Assembly (NCBI GenBank): GCA_946482545.1
Contig: CAMLRX010000097.1
Location: 1 to 19,598, forward strand
Origin: an uncultured Flavihumibacter sp.
GTDB taxonomy: Bacteria > Bacteroidota > Bacteroidia > Chitinophagales > Chitinophagaceae
Direction: 5' to 3'
Length of the DNA stretch: 19,598 nucleotides
Numbering within the stretch: the stretch's first letter is position 1; every line of letters starts with the position of its first letter. The notes under the pieces are model-generated. The model did no database searches, had not been told where the DNA came from, and worked only from the letters and a program-made list of their open reading frames with translations. The translations under genes and the position numbers were made by a program. Of this stretch, positions 1 through 6,780 are shown piece by piece.

Positions 1-71
1 ACAACAAATATATTATCTCCAATGATGTTAATGGCTGGATCGGCTGGAACGTAGGAGTTCACCTGTTCTAA
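1..71 (+). CDS. 3' end of an unidentified gene, possibly an outer-membrane beta-barrel protein
   Basis: An open frame enters from the left edge (first full codon at base 3) and stops with TAA at 69-71. The last visible residues are NDVNGWIGWNVGVHLF. The alternation of aromatic/hydrophobic and small residues and the terminal Phe resemble the last strand of an outer-membrane beta-barrel, whose C-terminal aromatic is recognised by the BAM machinery. Only 22 residues are visible, so the family cannot be named. A strong hairpin follows directly at 75-98 and may end its transcript, although it has no T-run after it. Confidence 0.5.
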   Translation, partial: NKYIISNDVNGWIGWNVGVHLF

Positions 72-72
72 G

Positions 73-240
73 CGGTGGCACCGCTATAGCGGTGCCACGG
101 GGTGCCGTTTTAAAACATGCTCCAACTCGGTTAAAAAACATTTCAGGATTCAGATTTAGAGAATTCATAGCGCAACCTATGCCTGGCATAGGTTGCGGCG
201 TATAAAGCATGTTCGATGGTTGCCGAAACCGGTGCCACCG
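73..240. repeat. Candidate non-coding repeat element bounded by 11-bp inverted repeats
   Basis: CGGTGGCACCG at 73-83 is the exact reverse complement of CGGTGCCACCG at 230-240. Inside, AACATGC (114-120) pairs with GCATGTT (207-213), and CGCAACCTATGCC (171-183) pairs with GGCATAGGTTGCG (185-197) around a single T. The left end also forms a perfect 24-bp palindrome at 75-98. The nested pairing looks like a MITE-like or REP-like element that could fold as one structured RNA or cruciform. No target-site duplication is visible and there is only one copy in the window, so its mobility is inferred, not shown. A 60-codon minus-strand frame across it (28-210) looks like chance readthrough. Confidence 0.45.
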
Positions 241-826
241 ATATCATTTTCCCCTACGCCGAACCGTGTTTTGAACTGGCTCCCTACCGTTAAAACACGC
301 TATCTAAATAGCTTCTCCTCTAAGTGCTTTCAGCACTTAATCATTTTGTCTAATTAACCAACAAGCCCATTTACCAACCAATAAGTCCATCAACCAATCC
401 GCACCAAAAACATTATCCTCTGCTTGTCTACCGCTCGAAATCACAACAGCTCCCACGTTGCGCCGTAGTGCCGTCGCGAGAAATTTCTTCTTCCTCCGAA
501 ATTCCCCTCAGCTTCCCTTCACGCTTCCGCACCTGCAAGGCTGCGAGGAACAAAGCAGCAAGCTGCGCCTCCGCGAAAAAAACTCCTTCGTCCGAAAGCT
601 TCCATATCTGCACGCCGGCCTTCACATCCCGCAAGGAAATATCAGCCATTCCTGCACTTACACTTCCAAGAAAAAAAATGTCCGTCAGTTTCCTCCTGTA
701 TTCTTTTCAGAAAAAATCAACGGAAAAAAATCCTGTTTCTGCATTTACAAACCTTTAACTAAAAAAACTATTATCCCGAATAGGGGTACCACAACAAAGG
801 GTTGTATCTATCCAAAGACCCTTTTT
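241..826. other. Gap without a confident gene, with several hairpins
   Basis: No convincing gene is seen here. Visible structures are CGTGTTTT (265-272) with AAAACACG (292-299), GCTAT (299-303) with ATAGC (308-312), and TAAGTGCT (321-328) with AGCACTTA (332-339, 3-nt loop). Bases 350-405 contain imperfect copies of a short ACCAAY-rich unit. A minus-strand frame at 428-649 (73 codons) has fairly gene-like codons, but no family is recognised and no start signal is clear. Bases 660-826 are A-rich and must hold the promoter of the receptor gene at 827, but no clear TAnnTTTG box was found. Confidence 0.5.
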
Positions 827-3181
827 ATGACGCTCAATAAAATCAGCGCGATACTCATCACCCTTATCCTCCTGTTGTTCCAACAAAATGTTCAGGCACA
901 ACAACATCAGCGTATAAGGGGAAACGTAAGTGATGCCCAGTTGAAATCACCTTTGGAAGGCGCCACTGTATTACTGGATGGCGGAAAACAAAAAGCAATT
1001 ACCGGAACCGACGGAAACTTCAGCTTCGAACAGGTATCATTGGGCATACATTATATTACGGTATCCTACACCGGTTATTCAGGTAGAACATTTGATAATC
1101 TTTCCCTGAACGCCGGAAAGGAGCTTGTATTAAATCTTGGATTGGAACCTTCGCTGGAAGAAGAGGCCAAGGTGGTGGTAACAGCGAAATCCAAAAAGAA
1201 TCGCCCCATTAATGATATGAGCGTGGTGAGTGCAAGAGCGTTCACAGTGGAAGAAACGCAGCGTTATGCTGCAGCCGTAAACGATCCACTGCGCATGGCT
1301 ACGGCGTATGCCGGTGTGGTTTCTGCGGAAGATGGCGGTAACGATATTGTGATTCGTGGCAATTCCCCGGCCGGACTCATCTGGCGCATGGAGGGGGTGG
1401 ATATTCCCAATCCCAATCACTTCAGTTCAGCAGGAAGCAGCGGTGGCGGTATCTCTATCCTGAGCACACAACTGCTCGCTAATTCGGACTTTATCACCGG
1501 CGCTTTCGCCGCTGAATATGGAAACGGACTGAGCGGTGTTTTTGACCTTCACCTCAGGAAGGGAAACAACAAAAAAAGCGAGTACGCAGCACAGTTAGGT
1601 GTGCTGGGGTTAAACCTTGGCGCGGAAGGTCCGTTATTCCCATTCTACAAAGGATCTTACCTCGTGAACTACCGCCTTTCCTCCCTCCAGTTACTGGATA
1701 AGCTTGGTGTAGCCGTAGGACCAGGTACTACAGATTTTCAGGACCTTTCCTTGCATGTGCACCTGCCCACCGCCAAATGGGGTTCGTTCAGTTTCTTCGG
1801 TTTTGGTGGATTGAGCAGAAGCAAAATCAAAGCGGAAGATGATCCCGCTAAATGGGAAGATGAATGGAAAAGATACCATTCCGACTATATCGCGAATACG
1901 GGGACGGGTGGACTAAAACATGAACTGTTGCTGGGGAAAAGAACACGCCTCGAAACAACTTTATCGTATTCCGCCACAGATAATGGCTCCGAATTGCAGT
2001 ATGTGGAAGATGATAAATCAAATTCGCTTTACCACAAAGATGCTTACGTAAATACAAAGCTCGCCCTGGCGTCCCTTATTCAGCACCGCGTATCACCACA
2101 GCATCTTTTCAAAGGAGGGGTTCGTATTCAACGACTGGGCTATTCCTTCGATCAGCAAACCCGCGACAATCCCGGAGCGCCATTGGAACAGGTGATTTTG
2201 GAAGAAGGGAATACCATGTTGTTGCAGGGACATGCTCAATGGCAATTCCGCCCAACCAACAAACTCACGCTGCTGTCGGGACTTCACTACATGCACCTTT
2301 TCCTGAACGATACCTGGATTGCTGAACCACGCGCCGCTATTCAGTTTCAGGCTGATGCTAAAAATACGGTCAGCATCGGGTATGGCTTACACAGTCAGGT
2401 GCAACCCCTGGGTGTATATTATGTGAAGCAGAAAGATGTGGGTGGTGTAGCTAGAAATGTTAACCGGAATCTTGATCTTTCCAAGGCGCATCACCTGGTG
2501 CTTTCCTGGCAACGGCAGTTGGGCAACAACTGGAAAACCAGGGCCGAACTGTATTACCAGCGCCTGTTCGATGTGCCGGTAAGCACCTACGATACCAGCA
2601 GTTTCTCTATGCTCAATGTGCGTGGTGATTATATCGCCGAACCGTTGGTGAACAAAGGGAAAGGGATGAATTATGGGCTGGAACTCTCACTGGAAAAACA
2701 CCTCACGAACGGCTTTTACGGCATGCTTTCTACTTCCTTCTACCAATCAAAATACAAGGCAAAGAATGGCGTGGAACACAATACAAGGTTCAATGGAAAA
2801 CAGGCGTTCTCCCTTGTGGCTGGGAAAGAATGGGTGCGGGCCAACAACAAAAAAGTGTGGGGACTGAACACCAGGGTATTGCAGAATGGCGGATACTGGA
2901 ACACACCCATCAACCTGGAACAATCTATTGCCAATGATTATGCCGTGTACCATGAAGATCAGGCTTATTCCATCCAGAATCCGGCGTATTTCAGAATTGA
3001 TATCCGTGCCAGTTTGCAATGGAATTATAAAAAGTGCGCGGCTACTTTATCACTTGATCTTCAGAACGCCACCAACAGGCAAAACGTATTCATGCAGGTG
3101 TACGACCGCCAGACGGCTTCACTTAAAACAGCCTATCAAACAGGGATAATCCCGGTTCTCAACTACAAAGTTGAATTCTAA
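827..3181 (+). CDS. TonB-dependent outer-membrane receptor with carboxypeptidase-regulatory-like domain
   Basis: This 784-residue protein is a TonB-dependent transporter of the outer membrane, a class that imports large or scarce ligands using TonB energy. The frame is open upstream to 458, but ATG 827 is chosen because it begins a clean signal peptide (residues 1-24, cleavage after VQA). The upstream residues look non-coding. Residues about 28-108 form a CarboxypepD_reg-like beta-sandwich common in Bacteroidota receptors. Residues about 130-245 form the plug, with NDIVIRGNSPAGL and MEGVDIPNPNHF. The rest is a beta-barrel ending in Phe (NYKVEF). No SusD-like partner follows, so this is not a classic SusCD pair, and the substrate cannot be read from the sequence. 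A GIN-domain lipoprotein lies 88 nt downstream. Confidence 0.9.
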   Translation: MTLNKISAILITLILLLFQQNVQAQQHQRIRGNVSDAQLKSPLEGATVLLDGGKQKAITGTDGNFSFEQVSLGIHYITVSYTGYSGRTFDNLSLNAGKELVLNLGLEPSLEEEAKVVVTAKSKKNRPINDMSVVSARAFTVEETQRYAAAVNDPLRMATAYAGVVSAEDGGNDIVIRGNSPAGLIWRMEGVDIPNPNHFSSAGSSGGGISILSTQLLANSDFITGAFAAEYGNGLSGVFDLHLRKGNNKKSEYAAQLGVLGLNLGAEGPLFPFYKGSYLVNYRLSSLQLLDKLGVAVGPGTTDFQDLSLHVHLPTAKWGSFSFFGFGGLSRSKIKAEDDPAKWEDEWKRYHSDYIANTGTGGLKHELLLGKRTRLETTLSYSATDNGSELQYVEDDKSNSLYHKDAYVNTKLALASLIQHRVSPQHLFKGGVRIQRLGYSFDQQTRDNPGAPLEQVILEEGNTMLLQGHAQWQFRPTNKLTLLSGLHYMHLFLNDTWIAEPRAAIQFQADAKNTVSIGYGLHSQVQPLGVYYVKQKDVGGVARNVNRNLDLSKAHHLVLSWQRQLGNNWKTRAELYYQRLFDVPVSTYDTSSFSMLNVRGDYIAEPLVNKGKGMNYGLELSLEKHLTNGFYGMLSTSFYQSKYKAKNGVEHNTRFNGKQAFSLVAGKEWVRANNKKVWGLNTRVLQNGGYWNTPINLEQSIANDYAVYHEDQAYSIQNPAYFRIDIRASLQWNYKKCAATLSLDLQNATNRQNVFMQVYDRQTASLKTAYQTGIIPVLNYKVEF

Positions 3182-3194
3182 ACGCGAACAACCA

Positions 3195-3229
3195 CCCCTC
3201 TCCCTGGGGAGAGGGGCCGGGGGTGAGGC
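3195..3229. repeat. Palindromic intergenic repeat, copy 1 (CCCCTCTCCC family)
   Basis: CCCCTCTCCC (3195-3204) and GGGAGAGGGG (3207-3216) form a perfect 10-bp stem with a 2-nt loop, followed by a G-rich tail ending GGGGTGAGGC. A second copy with the same order lies at 8549-8582. Similar palindromes with a GGGGTGAGG tail are familiar REP-like intergenic elements in many bacterial genomes. This copy sits between the receptor and GIN genes and may act as a partial terminator or a mRNA-stabilising hairpin. Because its sequence is open in the GIN gene's frame, it falsely extends that gene upstream to 3171. Confidence 0.75.
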
Positions 3230-3269
3230 ATCTCAAAACACATTCATTCAAATCATAAAAATAAAAGTC

Positions 3270-3989
3270 ATGAAAAAACACGTCAACAACTTAGTCCTTG
3301 CGGTATCCCTTTTATTTACCCTTTCTTCCTGTGAAAAAGTGGTGGGGGAAGGGCCCGTGGTTACGGAAACACGGAGCAATACGAATTTCGATGAAGTAAG
3401 TCTTTCTTTGCCCGGCAGGCTTGAAGTGCAGCAGGGAACCGCATTTAAAATCGAACTATCCGCGCAGCGTAATGTCCTGGATAAAATCCGCACCCAGCAG
3501 AATGGTTCTGAATTGGTGTTTAAATTCGAGAATGATGTCCGGATAAAGTCTCATGAAGAGATCACCGTTAAGGTTACCCTGCCTGAGTTAGAGGCTTTGT
3601 CAGTAAGCGGTTCCGGCAATGCCCGCGCGTATGGCGCGTTTGAAGGCAGTTCACTCCGGTTGCGCATCAGCGGCTCTGGTAACCTGGAGGTGGATGAAGC
3701 CGTATATAATAGCATAGATGCCACCATCAGTGGAAGTGGCAACATCAGGGTGAAGGACGGCAGCGCTAATGTAAGCGACCTGCGCATCAGCGGCAGCGGA
3801 TCTCTGTTTATGGAGGACGTGCCCGTAAAAGATGTGCATACCACTACCAGCGGTTCCGGGAATATGAGGGTGTGGGCCGAAAATAAACTGGACGCCACCA
3901 TCAGTGGCAGTGGTAGCGTGCAATACAGGGGCACCCCCATCGTGGATACCCGTATTTCAGGCTCCGGAAGGGTGAGTCGCATCAATTAA
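3270..3989 (+). CDS. GIN-domain (DUF2807) lipoprotein
   Basis: This is a 239-residue surface or periplasmic lipoprotein of the head-GIN/DUF2807 family, formerly labelled putative auto-transporter adhesin. Its function is unknown. Residues 1-20 are a lipoprotein signal with lipobox LSSC and Cys21. The first part has the family pattern VSLSLPGRLEVQQG (43-56). From residue 112 the chain is built of SGSG turns at 113, 134, 154, 174, 194, 212 and 230, about 20 residues apart, as expected for a right-handed beta-solenoid. ATG 3270 is chosen over the in-frame extension to 3171, because that extension is translated repeat DNA and would bury the signal peptide. The next gene starts 16 nt downstream. 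No catalytic residues are evident. Confidence 0.88.
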   Translation: MKKHVNNLVLAVSLLFTLSSCEKVVGEGPVVTETRSNTNFDEVSLSLPGRLEVQQGTAFKIELSAQRNVLDKIRTQQNGSELVFKFENDVRIKSHEEITVKVTLPELEALSVSGSGNARAYGAFEGSSLRLRISGSGNLEVDEAVYNSIDATISGSGNIRVKDGSANVSDLRISGSGSLFMEDVPVKDVHTTTSGSGNMRVWAENKLDATISGSGSVQYRGTPIVDTRISGSGRVSRIN

Positions 3990-3993
3990 CCGG

Positions 3994-4001
3994 TATATTT
4001 G
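3994..4001 (+). promoter_or_regulatory. Possible -7 promoter box (TATATTTG) placing the start at the DUF4268 ATG
   Basis: TATATTTG matches the Bacteroidota -7 consensus TAnnTTTG exactly and ends 4 nt before ATG 4006. If used, the mRNA would be leaderless or nearly so. No TTG or TTTG is visible at the expected -33 distance, so support is limited. The same layout, with a good -33 box, occurs before histidine kinase 2 at 17513. Confidence 0.35.
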
Positions 4002-4005
4002 CCGT

Positions 4006-4467
4006 ATGTACAAACGGCAGGAAGCAGCACGGATAAGGCAGGAATTCTGGACCACCTTCGGGCGGTACATGAGTCCTGTCCCGTCTTTTTCAGATGAACC
4101 CGTGAACTGGGTGAATTATAAAACGGGAGAGAAATTTATTTTTATCAGGAAGGACCAGTCGGGAAAGAAAGCATACATCGGGTTGGAACTGCAGCATCCG
4201 GACGAAGGAATGCGCGCGCTTTATTTTGAACAGTTGACGCAGCTAAAAAATATCTTCCTTGCTTCCGCCGGAGAAGGATGGATATGGGAAACAGATTTTA
4301 CGGATGAAACAGGAAAGAAGATCACCAGGATTTATAAGGAAGTGGAAGGCTATTCCATCTTCAATAAGGAACACTGGCCCGAACTGATCCGTTTCTTCAA
4401 AGAAAATATGATCCTGCTGGATGAGTTCTGGAGCCAGGCGAAATACTCCTTCGAAGCGCTCCGATAA
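4006..4467 (+). CDS. DUF4268 domain protein
   Basis: This 153-residue cytoplasmic protein matches what I know of the DUF4268 family, which in several genomes occurs alone or fused to restriction-type nuclease domains. Its role is not established. It begins with an amphipathic segment (RQEAARIRQEFWTTFGRYM) and has the family's WVNYKTG and aromatic/acidic patches, with WIWETDFTDETGKK near 94-107. No signal peptide or membrane segment is present. It lies 16 nt after the GIN gene and ends 64 nt before the LacI-type regulator, so it may be read with the GIN gene or from its own box at 3994. No nearby gene suggests restriction or phage defence here. Confidence 0.75.
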   Translation: MYKRQEAARIRQEFWTTFGRYMSPVPSFSDEPVNWVNYKTGEKFIFIRKDQSGKKAYIGLELQHPDEGMRALYFEQLTQLKNIFLASAGEGWIWETDFTDETGKKITRIYKEVEGYSIFNKEHWPELIRFFKENMILLDEFWSQAKYSFEALR

Positions 4468-4483
4468 AAAAGTGGCAAAAAAG

Positions 4484-4514
4484 TTTGGGGAATTGCAATA
4501 TTCCCCTACTTTTA
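4484..4514 (+). promoter_or_regulatory. Promoter of the lacI-type/galK/symporter operon
   Basis: TTTG at 4484-4487, a 19-nt spacer, then TACTTTTA at 4507-4514. This fits the Bacteroidota consensus TTTG-N19-TAnnTTTG with one mismatch in the last position. Transcription would start near 4518, inside the operator at 4515-4528 and about 14 nt before the TTG start at 4532. Confidence 0.65.
4487..4506. promoter_or_regulatory. 7-bp dyad between the -33 and -7 boxes; second operator or weak terminator
   Basis: GGGGAAT (4487-4493) and ATTCCCC (4500-4506) are perfect inverted repeats around TGCAAT. The dyad sits between the two promoter boxes, so it could bind a regulator. It also lies 20 nt after the DUF4268 stop and is followed by TACTTTTA, so it could equally be a weak terminator for that gene. 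Confidence 0.45.
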
Positions 4515-4528
4515 TGTAAACGATTGCA
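4515..4528. promoter_or_regulatory. LacI-family operator (TGTAAACGATTGCA)
   Basis: TGTAAACGATTGCA matches the general LacI/PurR-family operator pattern TGnAAnCGnTTnCA at every fixed position, with the diagnostic central CG. It starts directly after the -7 box and covers the expected transcription start, the classic place for a repressor. The first gene downstream, 3 nt away, is itself a LacI-family regulator, so autorepression relieved by a sugar is the simplest reading. Confidence 0.75.
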
Positions 4529-4531
4529 CTG

Positions 4532-5569
4532 TTGAAACCCAGAACTACGATCCACGACATAGCAAAAGCGCTGAATACTACCGCAGCTACCGTTTCGCGG
4601 GCGCTGAACAACCATCCCGCCATCAGTGAAGCCACCAAGGTTTCGGTAAGGGCCATGGCCCAGCAACTGAATTACCAGCAGAACAAACTGGCCTCCGCAT
4701 TGCGTTCAGGAAAATCGAACATACTTGGTGTGATGATTCCCAGCGCGGAAATAAACTTTTTCGGTTCTGTAGTGCACGGCATTCAGCAAATCGCCAACCT
4801 GCACAACTACAATATCATCATTTATCAGTCCAATGAATTGGCCACTTACGAGCAGAAGGGGCTGGAGGCGTTTTTGCGCTCCAGGGTGGATGGCGTGATC
4901 GCTTCCGTGGCAAAAGAAACCGTGAATTGGGAACATTACCGTGAAGTAAAAGCGCGCGGCGTTCCGCTGGTGCTCTTCGACAGGGATGTGGAAGAACTGG
5001 AACTGCCTTCCGTGGTAGTGGACGACTACAAAGGGGCGTTTATGGCCACAGAACATCTGGTGGAACAGGGATGCACCCGTATCGCGCATATTTCGGGGCA
5101 GCAACACCTCCGCATCTTTAACGACCGCTTGCGGGGCTATAAAGATGCCCTGAAAGCAAACGGCCTGGAAGTAATGGATGAACTGATCGTGCCTGGAAAG
5201 GTGTCCATTGAATCCGGCCGCGCCGCCATGCAGCAACTGATGGAAAATAAAGTGAAACCCGACGGCGTTTTTGCCGTAGAAGACTTCACCGGCCTGGGCG
5301 CATTGCAATACCTCAAGACTGCACAGGTTAAAGTGCCATCAGAAGTGGCGGTAATCGGCTTCGCCAATGAGGGCTTCAGCCAGTACATCACACCCACGCT
5401 TTCTACCATCGACCAACAAACGAAAATAATGGGAGAGGAGGCCGCCAACCTCTTCTTCGACCTGGTGGCACAGGGCGATTTCTATGCCTCAAAACCAAAG
5501 AAAAAAATACTTGAACCCGTACTGGTGACCCGAGAGTCCAGTACAAGGATAAAAATCAAAGCGATATAA
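4532..5569 (+). CDS. LacI-family transcriptional regulator of the galactose operon
   Basis: This 345-residue DNA-binding protein probably represses its own operon. The start is TTG 4532. An in-frame TAA at 4517-4519 rules out earlier starts, and the protein then begins at the right place (MKPRTTIHDIAKAL). The LacI helix-turn-helix is at residues 6-25 (TIHDIAKALNTTAATVSRAL). The hinge helix around LASALR (53-58) would intercalate at the central CG of the operator. A periplasmic-binding-protein-like sugar-sensing domain starts with NILGVMIP (63-70) and includes the VDGVIAS and AVIGFANEGFS stretches. Its stop overlaps the galK start by one base (TAATG), so the two are translationally coupled. 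The inducer is probably galactose or a derivative, inferred from the neighbours. Confidence 0.93.
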   Translation: MKPRTTIHDIAKALNTTAATVSRALNNHPAISEATKVSVRAMAQQLNYQQNKLASALRSGKSNILGVMIPSAEINFFGSVVHGIQQIANLHNYNIIIYQSNELATYEQKGLEAFLRSRVDGVIASVAKETVNWEHYREVKARGVPLVLFDRDVEELELPSVVVDDYKGAFMATEHLVEQGCTRIAHISGQQHLRIFNDRLRGYKDALKANGLEVMDELIVPGKVSIESGRAAMQQLMENKVKPDGVFAVEDFTGLGALQYLKTAQVKVPSEVAVIGFANEGFSQYITPTLSTIDQQTKIMGEEAANLFFDLVAQGDFYASKPKKKILEPVLVTRESSTRIKIKAI

Positions 5570-6741
5570 TGACAACGATCACGCAACCGAAACTGGCCGA
5601 AAAAATAGGTGAGGCCTTCCGGACAAAATTTCAGACTGAACCCACCATTACGCGTTCCCCCGGACGCATCAACCTGATCGGTGAACATACGGATTACAAC
5701 GGCGGATTCGTATTGCCCGCAGCCATCGACAAAGCCGTATATGTGGCGCTGGCCCCAACAGGGAGCACGGCCTGTCATTACCTCGCGGTAGACCTGAACC
5801 AGGAACATGAAGATGATGTGCGCTCTCTTAAAAATATCGATGGGCATTGGTCCGCATACATCAATGGTGTGGTAGATCAGTTGCAGCGGAAAGGGTTTGA
5901 AGTGCCCGGATTCTATTGCGCCGTAGGCGGCGATATACCAGTAGGGGCAGGACTTTCCTCCTCCGCGGCCGTGGAATGTGCCGTAGTGTTCGCGTTAAAC
6001 GAGATGTTCGGTTTCGGACTGGATAAACTGACCATGGTGCAACTGGCACAGAAAGCAGAGAATGAATTCGTGGGCGTCAAATGCGGGATCATGGACCAGT
6101 TCGCCAGCATGTTCGGGAAGCAGGGCCATGTGATCCGCCTGGATTGCCGCAGCCTCGAATATACTTATGAGCCCTTCGTTAGCAACGATATTATTGTGGT
6201 ATTGATGGATACCGGGGTGAAGCATTCACTCGCTTCTTCTGAATACAATACCCGCCGCCAGCAATGTGAAAAAGGCGTGGCGCTGGTAAAAGAACACGTT
6301 GCCGGCGTGGCATTGCTGCGTGATGTGTCTGTTGAAATGCTGGATAAGTATGTGAAGACCGTGGATGAGAATGTGTACCGCAAATGTTTGTACGTGGTCC
6401 AGGAGATTCAGCGTTTGCTGGATGGTTGTGATGACCTCCGCAACAATGACCTTGCGGCTTTCGGAAAGAAAATGGTGGAAACCCACGACGGCCTGAGTAA
6501 GCTGTATGAAGTGAGTTGCCCCGAACTGGATTTTCTTGTGGACGAAATACGGAACGAACCCGACGTGCTCGGTGGCAGAATGATGGGCGGCGGATTCGGA
6601 GGATGTACCATCAACCTCGTAAAAAAAGAGGCCGCTGAAACCGTGATCGCTAAAATGAAGGAAAAATACCTCGCACAGTTTGGAAAAGAACTGGTGACCT
6701 ACCAGACCACCATTATGGATGGCACTTCCACCGTGCTTTAA
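5569..6741 (+). CDS. galK: Galactokinase
   Basis: Galactokinase phosphorylates alpha-D-galactose to galactose 1-phosphate with ATP, the first committed step of the Leloir pathway in the cytoplasm. The 390 residues are the usual family length. All GHMP-kinase landmarks are present: the galactokinase signature GRINLIGEHTDYNGG (32-46), the ATP-binding loop GAGLSSSAAVE (126-135), the segment CGIMDQF with the presumed catalytic Asp176 and partner Arg29, and the C-terminal MMGGGFGGC (338-346). The gene starts on the stop of the LacI-type gene and is followed after 39 nt by the sugar symporter, so the operon imports and phosphorylates galactose. galT, galE and galM are not in the window and must lie elsewhere. 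Confidence 0.96.
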   Translation: MTTITQPKLAEKIGEAFRTKFQTEPTITRSPGRINLIGEHTDYNGGFVLPAAIDKAVYVALAPTGSTACHYLAVDLNQEHEDDVRSLKNIDGHWSAYINGVVDQLQRKGFEVPGFYCAVGGDIPVGAGLSSSAAVECAVVFALNEMFGFGLDKLTMVQLAQKAENEFVGVKCGIMDQFASMFGKQGHVIRLDCRSLEYTYEPFVSNDIIVVLMDTGVKHSLASSEYNTRRQQCEKGVALVKEHVAGVALLRDVSVEMLDKYVKTVDENVYRKCLYVVQEIQRLLDGCDDLRNNDLAAFGKKMVETHDGLSKLYEVSCPELDFLVDEIRNEPDVLGGRMMGGGFGGCTINLVKKEAAETVIAKMKEKYLAQFGKELVTYQTTIMDGTSTVL

Positions 6742-6780
6742 TTACCCGCGTAACGATTCAAAAAAACATATCAAGCATTT

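Noticed and set aside
285..293. TACCGTTAA, identical to one arm of the kinase 1 dyad
   Set aside because: A single half-site within a different hairpin; probably chance.
458..826. N-terminal extension of the first TonB-dependent receptor
   Set aside because: The residues are low-complexity and basic, and they would bury the clear signal peptide that starts at 827.
3171..3269. N-terminal extension of the GIN lipoprotein
   Set aside because: It translates the palindromic repeat and hides the lipoprotein signal; ATG 3270 is the proper start.
3551..3985. 144-codon minus-strand frame opposite the GIN gene
   Set aside because: It is open only because the SGSG repeats give a regular complement; its Leu/Pro-rich product is a shadow.
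6742..6780. CGATTCA resembling half of a LacI operator before the symporter
   Set aside because: Only one half matches, and the gene is explained as part of the galK operon.
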